Shown: positions 25,623 through 34,840 of the stretch, one piece after another
How the letters are laid out: each line of letters begins with the position of its first letter
Position numbering within the stretch: the first letter of the stretch is position 1
Origin: Aeromicrobium phoceense
Lineage (GTDB): Bacteria; Actinomycetota; Actinomycetes; Propionibacteriales; Nocardioidaceae
Direction of reading: 5' to 3'
Length of the DNA stretch: 64,000 nt
Assembly (NCBI RefSeq): GCF_013868155.1
Contig: NZ_JACEOG010000001.1
Location: forward strand, 1,984,001 to 2,048,000
Notes under the pieces: model-generated
The model's database searches: none
Seen by the model: only the letters and a program-made list of their open reading frames with translations
Told to the model about the DNA's origin: nothing
Made by a program: the position numbers and the translations under genes

Positions 25623-26729
25623 GTGACGCGCGAACTGCTCTGGGTCTCCCTGCCCGACCAGCGGCCGCGTCGCGAGCTCTACTACATGTCGCTCATGGGC
25701 GACACGCACGTCACCGCGCTCGCCCGCGACGAGCCCGTCGGCGACCTCACGTGGGTGCCCAGCACCTACCGCCGCCCGATCAAGCGGTTCATCGAGGCCG
25801 GTGCGCTCGCGTGGGTGAACGAGCTCCGCGACCAGGACCCGGCCGACTTCGACTGGGTCGCCTCGCTGGAGCTGTGCTCGCTGGTGACCGGCCAGGCAGC
25901 GAAGTGGCGCACGAAGGGCACGGGCCGGCGTCCGTTGCAGGCCGTCGTCACGTGGGAGAACCTCGCGCGCCAGCCGCTCTACCGCGTCCCGCCCTACCGC
26001 CAGGCGCTGGAGTCGTGCCGTCGGGCCGAGCTGCTGCTGTGCATGGTCGACGCGGCGCGCGACCACCTGCTGGAGAACCGCTTCGACGACGCCGTGATCC
26101 GCGTCGTGAAGCCGGGCGTCGACACGTCGATCTTCACGCCGGCCGCCGAGATCGTCGAGCACCCGCGGGTCGTCTTCGTCAGCCCGCTCGCCGAGAACAA
26201 GGGCATCGACCGGATCCTCGCGGCGATGGAGCTGGTGCGCCGGCAGATCCCCGAGGCCGAGCTCGTCGTGGCGGGCCGAGGGCCGCTCGAGCCGCTCGTC
26301 CGCGCGGCGGCCGACGACCCGCGCAGCGGGGTCACCCTGGTCGGCGGCCTGGACGCGAAGGGCGTCGGCGACCTGCTGCGCAGCGCGGCGGTGTTCACCA
26401 CCGCCCCACGCCCGACGTGGAAGTGGGAGGAGCAGTTCGGCCTGGCCTACGTGGAGGCGCAGGCCTGCGGCCTGCCCGTCGTCACCACGCGGTGCGGCAG
26501 CAACCACGAGGCGATCGCGCCGGGCAACGACTTGCTCGACGTCGAGGGTCCCGACCAGGTCGAGGCGCTGGCCGCCGCGCTGGTGGGCTGGCTCTCCGAC
26601 CCCGTGCGCCGTCAGTTACAGGCTGAGGCGAACCGCGCGTGGGTCGCCGAGCACCACGACCTGCGCACGCAGTGCCGGCGGATGGGCGAGGCCTTCGCCG
26701 AGATGGAACACCTGCACGGGGCGCGTTGA
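25623..26729 (+). CDS. GT4-like glycosyltransferase
   Basis: GT-B enzyme of 368 residues from the GTG at 25623, chosen because GAGG lies 12 nt upstream and the protein aligns from TRELLWVSLPD. The C-terminal half is typical GT4: IRVVKPGVDTSIFTP, VVFVSPLAENKGIDRILAAM, ELVVAGRGPLEP and the donor-site stretch EEQFGLAYVEAQACGLPVVTTRCGS with the E-x7-E pattern. The N-terminal half is less conserved. It shares one base with the next gene (TGATG), so the operon continues without a gap. Acceptor unknown. Confidence 0.85.
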   Translation: MTRELLWVSLPDQRPRRELYYMSLMGDTHVTALARDEPVGDLTWVPSTYRRPIKRFIEAGALAWVNELRDQDPADFDWVASLELCSLVTGQAAKWRTKGTGRRPLQAVVTWENLARQPLYRVPPYRQALESCRRAELLLCMVDAARDHLLENRFDDAVIRVVKPGVDTSIFTPAAEIVEHPRVVFVSPLAENKGIDRILAAMELVRRQIPEAELVVAGRGPLEPLVRAAADDPRSGVTLVGGLDAKGVGDLLRSAAVFTTAPRPTWKWEEQFGLAYVEAQACGLPVVTTRCGSNHEAIAPGNDLLDVEGPDQVEALAAALVGWLSDPVRRQLQAEANRAWVAEHHDLRTQCRRMGEAFAEMEHLHGAR

Positions 26730-28453
26730 TGAGGCGCTTCACGACCCCCGCGTTCGTGGGGGCCGCCACCGGCCTCGTGGCCGCCGCCCTGATCCTCGGC
26801 CCGGCGTTGCTGCCGGGGCTGCAGCTCAACTACGACATGGTGTTCGTGCCGGAGCTGGGCTTCGGAGAGCGGACCCTGGGCGTCGACGGATCCGTTCCGC
26901 GCGCCGTGCCGAACGACCTCGTCGTCGCGGCCCTGTCCACCTTCCTGCCCGGCTGGCTGGTCCAGAAGCTGCTCCTCGTGACCGTGTTCGTGGCGGCCGG
27001 CGCCGGCGCCGGGTCGCTGCTGCCCGGGCGCAGCGCCGCCGTCGCGGGAGCCCTCGTGGCGTGCTGGAACCCGTGGGTCGCCGAGCGGCTCGCGATCGGG
27101 CACTGGGGCTACCTGCTCGGGTACGCGTCCCTGTTCTGGGTCGTGCGCACGGCCGGGCGGCTGCGGCGCGGCGAGTCGCCCACCGGCGCCCTCGGGGTCG
27201 TGATGGCCCTGGCCGGCCTCTCCGGGTCGACCGGTGCGGTGCTGGCCGTCGTCACCGCCACCGCCGTGCTGCTGGCGGGATCGCGCTGGCCCCGGGCGTG
27301 GCGCGCGTGGGGCTGGGCGATGGCGGTCTCGGTGCTGGTCGCCGCCTCGTGGTGGTTCCCGTTCCTGCGGTCGCAGGCGTCGTCCTCGGCCGACTCGGCG
27401 GGCGTCGAGGCCTTCGCCGCCCGCGGCGACACCCCGTGGGGCATGGTCGGCTCGGTCCTCACGGGCGGCGGCATCTGGAACCAGGCCTCCTGGTTCGCCG
27501 AGCGCCAGAGCCTCCTGCTGTCCGGCGTCGCCCTGCTGGGTGTGCTGGTCGCGGTCGCCGTCGCCTGGTCTAACGCCAGGGTCCGGTCGCGGCCCGAGTA
27601 CCTCGGCGCCGCCGTGGCCGGGCTGGTCGGCCTCGTCGCAGCGATCGTCGCGGGCCTCCCGGGCGGACGTGAGCTCGTGTCGTTCGTCGTCCTGCAGCTG
27701 CCGGGCGGCGGACTGGTGCGCGACGGCCAGAAGTTCGCCGCGCTGTGGATGGTGGCGGTCTCCCTCGCGGTCGGACTCAGCGCCGCTCGCCTCGGCGCGG
27801 CCGCCACGCGACGCGGGGTGAGCCGCTGGGTCGCCGGCGGACTGGCCGCCGCCACGGGCCTGGTCGCCGTGGTCACGCTGCCGGGCCTGGCGTGGGCCGG
27901 GGGCGGACGCTGGAGCTCGGTCGACCTGCCCGTCGACTTCACGTTCGTGGCCGAGCGCCTGGAGCAGGCCGAGCCCGGAGCCGTCGCCGTGCTGCCGTGG
28001 ACCCAGTACCGACGGTACGACTGGAACGACGACCGGGTCGTGCTAGACCCGTGGCCCCGCCTGCTCGAGCGGGACGTCCGGGTGAACGATGCGCTGCCGC
28101 TGCGCGACGGCGTGGTGGCGGGGGAGGACCCGCGGGCCGCGGAGGTGACACGAGCCCTCGCGGCGCCCGAGGGCGACGTTCTCGCCGCGCTGCGGGCGGC
28201 CGGCGTGCGTCACGTGCTGCTGCAGACCGACCAGCCCGGCCCCACGCTGAATGCCCTTCAGCTCGGTGGCGCCGAGCTGCGGATCCGCACCGACGCGCTG
28301 CAGTGGTGGGACCTCGGGGACGAGGGACTGGCCACCGTGCCGGGTGCGGAGCCGATCGACCACCTCGGTCTCGTGCTGGGCGCCCTGGGCCTCGCGCTGG
28401 CCGCGGCCGGGGTGGTCGCACGAGCCGTGAAACGCCGCGATCCGGCGGCCTGA
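26729..28453 (+). CDS. GT-C-like polytopic membrane protein
   Basis: Unassigned membrane protein of 574 residues with about 11 helices in the first 430 residues and a 120-residue exterior segment near the C-terminus, ending with one more helix. The first outside loop holds LQLNYDMVFVPELGFGERTL, with acidic residues where GT-C enzymes have their catalytic Asp. GGGLVRDGQKFAALWMVAVSLAVGL corresponds in position and pattern to LRNVHKADPLVRLPLTLGV of the AftD-like protein at 28708 and to FRTTNKIGAVLAVAMTIG of the one at 20716, so the three look related. The ATG at 26729 overlaps the previous stop by one base. Best guess: a lipid-linked-sugar-dependent glycosyltransferase. Confidence 0.6.
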   Translation: MRRFTTPAFVGAATGLVAAALILGPALLPGLQLNYDMVFVPELGFGERTLGVDGSVPRAVPNDLVVAALSTFLPGWLVQKLLLVTVFVAAGAGAGSLLPGRSAAVAGALVACWNPWVAERLAIGHWGYLLGYASLFWVVRTAGRLRRGESPTGALGVVMALAGLSGSTGAVLAVVTATAVLLAGSRWPRAWRAWGWAMAVSVLVAASWWFPFLRSQASSSADSAGVEAFAARGDTPWGMVGSVLTGGGIWNQASWFAERQSLLLSGVALLGVLVAVAVAWSNARVRSRPEYLGAAVAGLVGLVAAIVAGLPGGRELVSFVVLQLPGGGLVRDGQKFAALWMVAVSLAVGLSAARLGAAATRRGVSRWVAGGLAAATGLVAVVTLPGLAWAGGGRWSSVDLPVDFTFVAERLEQAEPGAVAVLPWTQYRRYDWNDDRVVLDPWPRLLERDVRVNDALPLRDGVVAGEDPRAAEVTRALAAPEGDVLAALRAAGVRHVLLQTDQPGPTLNALQLGGAELRIRTDALQWWDLGDEGLATVPGAEPIDHLGLVLGALGLALAAAGVVARAVKRRDPAA

Positions 28454-28457
28454 GGAC

Positions 28458-28490
28458 CTTGTCCCACCGGTGTGTCATCCACGGGACAAG
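28458..28490. repeat. Inverted repeat between operons
   Basis: CTTGTCCC (28458-28465) and GGGACAAG (28483-28490) form an 8-bp stem with a 17-nt interior, right after the GT-C-like gene. It may terminate the operon or be an operator for the DUF2613-aftD unit; TAGGCT at 28506-28511 is a possible -10 downstream of it. Confidence 0.4.
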
Positions 28491-28550
28491 CCGCCGGAGG
28501 GCTGCTAGGCTACCGATAAGTATTTCCTCGACTACGGAAAACAGGGGCAC

Positions 28551-28697
28551 ATGAGCGAGAACGCAGTCTGGACCATCGGCGGCAGCGCTGCCGGGATCAT
28601 TCTCGGAATCCTTGCGGTCTTGGGCATCGTCGCGAGCCAGACCGCTGTCAAGCAGGATCAGACGCACTCGTCCGTCATCGCGTACGACGAGTCCTGA
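28551..28697 (+). CDS. DUF2613-like single-pass mini-protein
   Basis: A 48-residue protein with one hydrophobic helix (TIGGSAAGIILGILAVLGIVA) and a polar tail (SQTAVKQDQTHSSVIAYDES). The ATG at 28551 has AGGGG 6 nt upstream. Size, single N-terminal helix and charged tail match the actinobacterial DUF2613 family, and in Mycobacterium tuberculosis a DUF2613 gene (Rv0236A) adjoins aftD (Rv0236c). Here it lies 10 nt before the AftD-like gene on the same strand. I infer a small membrane partner or accessory of AftD; the family has no established function. Confidence 0.75.
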   Translation: MSENAVWTIGGSAAGIILGILAVLGIVASQTAVKQDQTHSSVIAYDES

Positions 28698-28707
28698 TCG
28701 ATCCGGG

Positions 28708-31700
28708 GTGATCCACCCCACCACCGACGAACCCCGCGCGACGCCCGACGTCGCCCAACGGGTCAGAATCGCCGCCAGCACTTTGCTGGTGGCGATTCTT
28801 CCGTGGGTCGTCGCGCCCGGCCGCACCCAGCCCGACACCAAGCTCGACCTCACGGTCGCCCCGTGGGACTACCTCGCGCGGTCCCTGTCCGCCTGGAACT
28901 CCCACGCCGGCCTCGGTGAGCTGCAGAACCAGGCCTACGGCTACCTCTTCCCGCTCGGTCCGGTCATGGGCCTCGCCGACGCGATCGGCCTCCCCGGCTG
29001 GGCCGCCCAGCGACTCTGGTGGAGCCTGCTGCTCGTCGTGGCCTTCACCGGCACCTACCTCCTCGCGCGTCGCCTCGTCGGCCTGCGCCCCGACGTCGCC
29101 CTCGTCGCCGCAGCGCTCTACGCCCTGGCGCCGCGCGTCGTGACCGTCCTGTCCGAGATCTCGGTCGAGGCCTGGCCCGGCGCCGTCGCGCCGTGGCTCG
29201 TCCTGTCGGCCTGGACCATGGTGCGCCCGTCCACCGACCGCAGGGTGCTCGTCCGCGCGGCCGCCGGGACTGGGCTGCTGACCTTCGCGCTCGGCGGCGT
29301 CAACGCCACGGCCTCGGCGGTCGTGCTCCTCCTGCCGCTGTTGGTGATCGTCACCGCCCCCCGCGCGGCGCGCCGCGGGCGCGCGCTCGTGGCGTGGTCG
29401 GTCGCCGTCCTGGTCGGTGCCGCGTGGTGGGTCGTGCCGCTGCTCGTGCTGGGCCGCTACGGCTACCCGTTCCTGGACTTCATCGAGACCGCCCGGATCA
29501 CCACGGCGGTCACGTCGGTGCCCAACGTCCTGCGGGGCGCCGACCACTGGATCGCCTACATCCTCGACGCCGAGTCCCATCCGGTGTGGCAGTCGGGTTG
29601 GGTGCAGGCCCAGGACCTCGTCGCCATCGTGAGCGGGATGCTGGTCGCCGGCGCCGGCGTGGCGGGCCTCGTGGTCCTCTCGCGCGACGGCGAGCGGCGC
29701 GACGTCACCCGCTTCCTCATCGGGTCGGCCCTCCTCGGCACGCTGCTCATGACGATCGGCCACGCCGGCGTCGTGGGCTCCCCGGTGGCCGAGGGCGTCC
29801 GGGCCTTCCTCGACGGGCCCGGGGCGGCTCTGCGCAACGTCCACAAGGCCGACCCGCTCGTGCGGCTCCCGCTCACGCTCGGGGTCGCCGTGCTGGTGTC
29901 GCACGGCCTGGGCCGGCCTCGTCGAGTCCCGAGGGCAGCGGTCGTGGTCGTGCTGGCGGCGGCGCTGCTGTCCCCGACCGCGCTGTGGGCCGGGCGCGGT
30001 GGCGACGCCAACAGCTACGAGGACATCCCTGCCACGTGGCGTCAGGCCGCCGAGGAGATCGACGCCCTGCACGAGCAGGACGGTGGTTCCACCCTGGTGC
30101 TGCCGGCCGCCCGCACCGCCGAGTTCACGTGGGGCAAGACGTCCGACGAGCCGCTCGTCGCGCTCGCCGAGTCGCCCGTGGTGGTCCGCCCCGCGGCGCC
30201 CCTGGGCCACCCGGGAGCGACGCGCCTGCTCGACCGGATCGACGCCGTGGCCGCCACCGGCGTGGCCCAACCGGGCCTGGCCGACCTCCTCGCCCGGATG
30301 GGAGTGGCACGGGTCGTCGTCCGCGACGGGGTGCTGCCCCTCGTCCAGGCGCAGCCCGCCGACCTCGTGGAGCAGACGCTCGAGCGGTCGCCGGGCTTCG
30401 CCGAGCACGAGCGGTTCGGCGACCTCGCGGTGTGGACCGTCGGGTCGGAGGCGGCGCCGATCGTCGAGTCGATGGCGGCCGACGCCCAGGTCGTGGTGTC
30501 CGGCGGGCCCGAGTCGCTCGATGACCTCACGTCGCTGGGACTGCCGTCGCGGGCGTGGACGACGATCTCTCCTGCCGCGCCGGACGCTGACGTCGTCACC
30601 GACTCGTTGCGATGGCGTCAGTTCAACAGCGGTCGTCCGGCCCAGCTGGCGTTCGGCCCCACGCTCGACGCCGCGGACGACGCACCCGAGCCGATCGGTG
30701 CGCGCGACCTGCCGCCCGCGGGGGATCGCTCGGACCAGCCCGTGCGCGAGTGGATCGGCCTCACGTCGGTCGAGGCGTCCAGCTCGGGGGCCGACCCGTT
30801 CGCCGCGGCGTGGGCGGGGACCGACGCGGGTCCCGCCGCCGCGCTCGACGGCGACCTCTCCACGGCCTGGCTCACCGACGAGGAGACCGACGGCCGGCTC
30901 TCCCTCGTGCCGGCCGAGCCGTCTCGACTGGGTCGCGTCACCGTGGTCCCGGCCCCGACGACACCGTCGGTCGACAGCGTCACGCTGCGCGCCCGGCGCG
31001 CCGACGGGACCACGCGCGTCATGACCGTCGACCTCGCTGCCGGCCGCGGCACGGCCGACTTCGGCGCCGAGGAGTTCGAGCGACTCGAGCTCGTGCTGCC
31101 GACGGCACCGCGGGCGGTCGTACGGGGGATCGCCGAGATCAGCAGCGACATCCAGGACTGGGGCTCGCGGATCAGGCTGCCCGGCGAGGTCGACCCCCGG
31201 CGCACCAGCATCGTGCTGAGCCCGCTCGCCGAGGATGCCGCGACCCCGCGGTGGGCCTTCGAGTCCACGTCCTCGTCTCGCGTCCCGGTCGAGGTCACGG
31301 CGCGATCGCGGCCGGGCCCCGACCTGGAGGCGCTGCTCGACGCGCCCGCGCGCTTCACCTCGGAGGACCGGATCGGCGACGACGCGACGAGTCGCCCCGG
31401 GGCGGCCTTCGACGGCGACCCGTCCACCGCGTGGCGGGTGCCGGCCGGCCGGGACGCGGCCACCGTCGAGGTCGTCCTCCCGGACACCACGGCGATCGGC
31501 CGGGTCTCCAGCGGGGGCACCGGCCTCGCTGGGATCCGGGCGTCGGTCGGCGGGCGGGTCACGATGCTGCCCCGCACCGGCGGCGTCGTCGAGGGGGAGG
31601 GCGACCGGGTCACCCTGACGTTCGTGCGCACGGCAGGCGAGGGGGAGTGGACCGTTCCCGAGGTCGACCTCGGCGCCATCGGAGCGCCCGGGCCCGTCCG

Positions 31701-32586
31701 CGTCCCCTGCTCGCCCGTGTTCGTCGGCACGTCCACCGTGGCAGTGGGTGGAACGGTGGATCGGCAGCTCCTGGTGAACGGCGACCCCGTGACCCTCGAG
31801 CCGTGCGAGGGCTCGGCGGCGGTCGTCGCGCCGGGCACGGTCGACGTCCGCACCGGTCTCCCGGCCGCGCTCCAGGTCGAGCGGGTCGTCCTCGGTTCCA
31901 CCGAGTTCGGCTCCGGCGCCGGACGCTCGGTGCTGGCGCGCGAGGAGTCGCCCGGTCGCATCGTCGCCTCGGTCAGCGGGGGAGGCGACGCGGTCCTGGC
32001 GCTCGTGCAGGGTGCCAACGAGGGCTGGCGCGCCACGACCTCCTCCGGTCGCGAGCTCGAGCCCGTCACGATCGACGGCTGGCGGCAGGGTTTCCGGCTG
32101 CCCGAGTCCCTCTCCGGCGAGGTCGTGATCGACTTCGCCCCGTCGGCCGCGCACCGCTGGGGCCTCGCGTCCGGTCCGGTCGCCCTGCTGCTGCTCCTCG
32201 GCGCGCTCGTCGCCACGCGGCGCACCCGTCTCCCGTGGGACCGGTGGCCGGCACCCGCGACCGCGATCGACCGCAGGATCGGCTGGGGCGTGACCGGTGC
32301 GGTGGGCTTCCTGTGCGGAGGCCTCGCCGGTCTCGTGCTCGCGGGGCTGGCATGGGTGCTGCCGCGCCGGCTCGTCGTGCCCGTCTCCATCGCGGCGATG
32401 GCCGGCGGCGCGGTGGCCATGGCGGCGCTCGGCGTCGTCGACCGCACCTCGGCCGGCACGGTGATGGGTCAGCTGGCGGGTCTGTTCACGCTCTCGCTGC
32501 TGGCGCGGGCGCTGTTCGACGGCGCGCCGCGGCCAGGATCGGGCGCTCCACCAGCCACCACGACAGCGACGCGAGCGCCACGCTGA
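28708..32586 (+). CDS. aftD: AftD-like arabinofuranosyltransferase (DUF3367)
   Basis: GT-C membrane glycosyltransferase of 1292 residues. TKLDLTVAPWDYLARSLSAWN in the first outside loop is the acidic motif typical of AftD, which in mycobacteria uses decaprenyl-phospho-arabinose to add alpha-(1-3) branches. About 11 helices reach residue 420. The exterior part contains discoidin-like modules (AALDGDLSTAWLTD; AAFDGDPSTAWRVP) and a final NEGWRATTSSGRELEPVTIDG segment before C-terminal helices. The start is GTG 28708, 10 nt after the DUF2613 stop; the frame is open further up but inside that gene. Its 3' end overlaps the convergent acyltransferase by 101 nt. Whether the organism makes an arabinan is unknown, so the sugar is inference. 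Confidence 0.82.
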   Translation: MIHPTTDEPRATPDVAQRVRIAASTLLVAILPWVVAPGRTQPDTKLDLTVAPWDYLARSLSAWNSHAGLGELQNQAYGYLFPLGPVMGLADAIGLPGWAAQRLWWSLLLVVAFTGTYLLARRLVGLRPDVALVAAALYALAPRVVTVLSEISVEAWPGAVAPWLVLSAWTMVRPSTDRRVLVRAAAGTGLLTFALGGVNATASAVVLLLPLLVIVTAPRAARRGRALVAWSVAVLVGAAWWVVPLLVLGRYGYPFLDFIETARITTAVTSVPNVLRGADHWIAYILDAESHPVWQSGWVQAQDLVAIVSGMLVAGAGVAGLVVLSRDGERRDVTRFLIGSALLGTLLMTIGHAGVVGSPVAEGVRAFLDGPGAALRNVHKADPLVRLPLTLGVAVLVSHGLGRPRRVPRAAVVVVLAAALLSPTALWAGRGGDANSYEDIPATWRQAAEEIDALHEQDGGSTLVLPAARTAEFTWGKTSDEPLVALAESPVVVRPAAPLGHPGATRLLDRIDAVAATGVAQPGLADLLARMGVARVVVRDGVLPLVQAQPADLVEQTLERSPGFAEHERFGDLAVWTVGSEAAPIVESMAADAQVVVSGGPESLDDLTSLGLPSRAWTTISPAAPDADVVTDSLRWRQFNSGRPAQLAFGPTLDAADDAPEPIGARDLPPAGDRSDQPVREWIGLTSVEASSSGADPFAAAWAGTDAGPAAALDGDLSTAWLTDEETDGRLSLVPAEPSRLGRVTVVPAPTTPSVDSVTLRARRADGTTRVMTVDLAAGRGTADFGAEEFERLELVLPTAPRAVVRGIAEISSDIQDWGSRIRLPGEVDPRRTSIVLSPLAEDAATPRWAFESTSSSRVPVEVTARSRPGPDLEALLDAPARFTSEDRIGDDATSRPGAAFDGDPSTAWRVPAGRDAATVEVVLPDTTAIGRVSSGGTGLAGIRASVGGRVTMLPRTGGVVEGEGDRVTLTFVRTAGEGEWTVPEVDLGAIGAPGPVRVPCSPVFVGTSTVAVGGTVDRQLLVNGDPVTLEPCEGSAAVVAPGTVDVRTGLPAALQVERVVLGSTEFGSGAGRSVLAREESPGRIVASVSGGGDAVLALVQGANEGWRATTSSGRELEPVTIDGWRQGFRLPESLSGEVVIDFAPSAAHRWGLASGPVALLLLLGALVATRRTRLPWDRWPAPATAIDRRIGWGVTGAVGFLCGGLAGLVLAGLAWVLPRRLVVPVSIAAMAGGAVAMAALGVVDRTSAGTVMGQLAGLFTLSLLARALFDGAPRPGSGAPPATTTATRAPR

Positions 32587-33670
32587 ACCCGGCCACCGCG
32601 TACAGCGTCCACCAGAAGCCGGTGGCGAAGAGCTCGGCGCCCGTGACCTCGAACAGCACCTGAAGCACGACGACGTGCCAGAGGAAGACGCCGTAGGAGA
32701 TGTCGCCGAGCCAGCGCGTGACGCCCCAGCGCGCCACCGTGTCCGCCGGTGTCCCGGGCGGGGGATCCTGCACGCACGCCGCCAGCAGGAGCAGGGCGAA
32801 CACCGCGTAGAGGGCCTCCTTCGCCACGGCCTGGCCGGCGGTCGGGAGGGTGAGGTCGCGCGGTCCGGCCAGCGGTGACGAGGCCACGACGAAGACCACC
32901 ACGGCGAGCAGCACGAGCGTGGGGCGCGAGCGCCAGACGGCCAGCAGGGCCGGCCGGGTGGCGAGGGGCCCGACGCCCCGGTGATGGCCTTCCGCGAGCA
33001 GCGCCACCGCGGCTCCCGCGCCGAACCAGGCGAGGTGACCCACGACGCTCGTGGCCAGCACCCCGGCGCCGCCGTCGGAACCCGCTCGGCTCCACGCGGC
33101 GGCCACGGCCTGGGCGAGGAGTCCGCCGGTGGCGACCACGGCCGTGACGGCGACGAGCGCCCCGACGCCGCGGGAGCCCCCGCGCCGCCACAGTCCCCGC
33201 GTCAGCAGGCCCCCGAGGACGGGGACGAGGACGTAGAAGGTGACCTCGGTCGTGAGGCTCCAGCTCTGCGTGAACGACTGGTAGTAGTCGCCGGTGTAGC
33301 CCTGCAGGACGAGGACGTGCGCGGCGACCTTCGCCGGACCACCCGCCCCTCCGGTGAGCCAGACGGCCGCGGCCAGGACGCCCGCGAGCGCGAGCCAGTA
33401 CGCCGGCAGGATGCGGGCGGCGCGGCGGACGGCGTAGCGCGCTGTCGCGCGGGCCTCGCGCCCCGTCCCGTCCAGGCCGCGGGCGATCGCGGGCCGCAGG
33501 AGCAGGAACGCGGAGATCGCGAAGAACACCGCCACACCGGCGTCACCCCGGGCCACGAACCCCCCGACGAGGTCGATCGAGGACGCCCCGGTCCAGAACC
33601 CGACGTGCGAGACGAGCACCAGGCCCGCGGCGACGGCACGCAGGCCGTCGACGAGACGCAGGTGGCCCAT
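32486..33670 (-). CDS. Acyltransferase-3 family membrane protein without SGNH domain
   Basis: Membrane O-acyltransferase of 394 residues. It opens with LRLVDGLRAVAAGLVLVSHVGFWTGAS, has AVRRAARILPAYWLAL and FTQSWSLTTEVTFYVLVPVLGGLL, and about 10 helices ending in SWWLVERPILAAARRR. Unlike the other three acyltransferases in the locus it stops after the membrane part. The ATG at 33670 has GGAGGG directly in front. A longer start at 33739 would overlap the hddA upstream region and lacks a ribosome-binding site. The last 101 nt are antisense to the end of the AftD-like gene. Substrate unknown. Confidence 0.85.
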   Translation of the reverse strand: MGHLRLVDGLRAVAAGLVLVSHVGFWTGASSIDLVGGFVARGDAGVAVFFAISAFLLLRPAIARGLDGTGREARATARYAVRRAARILPAYWLALAGVLAAAVWLTGGAGGPAKVAAHVLVLQGYTGDYYQSFTQSWSLTTEVTFYVLVPVLGGLLTRGLWRRGGSRGVGALVAVTAVVATGGLLAQAVAAAWSRAGSDGGAGVLATSVVGHLAWFGAGAAVALLAEGHHRGVGPLATRPALLAVWRSRPTLVLLAVVVFVVASSPLAGPRDLTLPTAGQAVAKEALYAVFALLLLAACVQDPPPGTPADTVARWGVTRWLGDISYGVFLWHVVVLQVLFEVTGAELFATGFWWTLYAVAGFSVALASLSWWLVERPILAAARRRTAPAPAARA

Positions 33671-33757
33671 GTGCCCTCCGGGAGCGAGTCGGATCAGGTA
33701 GGTTGACGTGGCACTGCGCCCGGCAGGGCGATGCGTCACCTCTGGAGGCTAGTACGG

Positions 33758-34840
33758 ATGACACAGCAGTCCCACCCCGTGTCGACCGATCCCGGCGCCG
33801 CCGACGTGCGCCGTCCGGTGCTCCGGGCGCGGGCCCCGCTGCGGATCTCGTTCGCCGGTGGTGGCACCGACGTGGCGCCGTTCCCCGAGCGTGAGGGTGG
33901 CGCCGTGCTGTCGGCCACGATCTCGGCGTACTCCTACTGCACCCTGCGACCGCGGGCCGACGGCCAGGTCACGATCAAGTCGCTCGACTACGGCTACTCC
34001 GTCGGGTTCAACGTCGACGACGACCTCGAGCTCGACGGCCAGCTCGACCTGCCGAAGGCCACCATCGCGCGCCTGCGCCAGTACCCCGGCGCCGTCTCGG
34101 CCACCGGCTTCGACCTCTTCATCCACACCAACGCCCCGCCCGGCTCGGGCCTGGGCTCCTCGAGTGCCGTGATGGTCGCCGTGATCGGCGTCGTCGCCCA
34201 GCACCTCGGCCTCGACCTGACCGAGTACGAGGTCGCCGAGCTGGCGTACCGGCTCGAGCGCGAGGACCTGCAGATCCCCGGTGGCGCCCAGGACCAGTAC
34301 GCGGCCGCGTTCGGCGGGTTCAACTACATCGAGTTCACCGACCAGGTCGTCGTCAACCCGCTGCGCATCCGCGACTCGACGATCCACGAGCTCGAGCACA
34401 ACATGCTGCTGGCCTACACCGGCAACACGCGCGTCAGCGACCACATCATCGACGACCAGGTGTCGCGCTACGAGCGTGGCGAGGAGACCGCACTGGAGGG
34501 CCTGCGGGCCCAGAAGGAGCTCGCCGCCGAGATGAAGCTGGCCCTCGTCCGCGGCGAGGTCGACACGCTGGGACGCCTGCTCGGCCGCGCCTGGGACGAG
34601 AAGCGCAAGATGTCCGACCGCATCGCGACTCCCCTCATCGACCAGGCCATCACCAAGGCCCTCGAGCTGGGCGCCCTGGGCGGCAAGGTCACCGGCGCCG
34701 GCGGCGGAGGCCACCTGGTCTTCATCTGCGAGTTCGAGCGTCGCCACGTGGTGGCCGAGGAGCTCACGCGGATGGGCCTGGGCGTCTCGGAGTTCACGTT
34801 CTCGAGGGAAGGTCTGGTCACGTGGAGGGGACAGAGTTGA
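33758..34840 (+). CDS. hddA: D-glycero-alpha-D-manno-heptose-7-phosphate kinase, HddA-like
   Basis: GHMP-family kinase of 360 residues that should phosphorylate C1 of heptose-7-phosphate to the 1,7-bisphosphate. ARAPLRISFAGGGTDVAPFPEREGG is the N-terminal signature of the HddA/FkpB-type branch. The ATP loop is PPGSGLGSSSA (from residue 127), and GGKVTGAGGGGHLVF is motif 3. The ATG at 33758 has GGAGG at about 33744-33748; an upstream in-frame ATG (33731) lacks one. The stop overlaps the gmhA start. With gmhA, gmhB and the HddC-like enzyme it completes the GDP-D-glycero-alpha-D-manno-heptose route. Kinases for fucose or other sugars share this fold, but the neighbours argue for heptose. Confidence 0.86.
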   Translation: MTQQSHPVSTDPGAADVRRPVLRARAPLRISFAGGGTDVAPFPEREGGAVLSATISAYSYCTLRPRADGQVTIKSLDYGYSVGFNVDDDLELDGQLDLPKATIARLRQYPGAVSATGFDLFIHTNAPPGSGLGSSSAVMVAVIGVVAQHLGLDLTEYEVAELAYRLEREDLQIPGGAQDQYAAAFGGFNYIEFTDQVVVNPLRIRDSTIHELEHNMLLAYTGNTRVSDHIIDDQVSRYERGEETALEGLRAQKELAAEMKLALVRGEVDTLGRLLGRAWDEKRKMSDRIATPLIDQAITKALELGALGGKVTGAGGGGHLVFICEFERRHVVAEELTRMGLGVSEFTFSREGLVTWRGQS

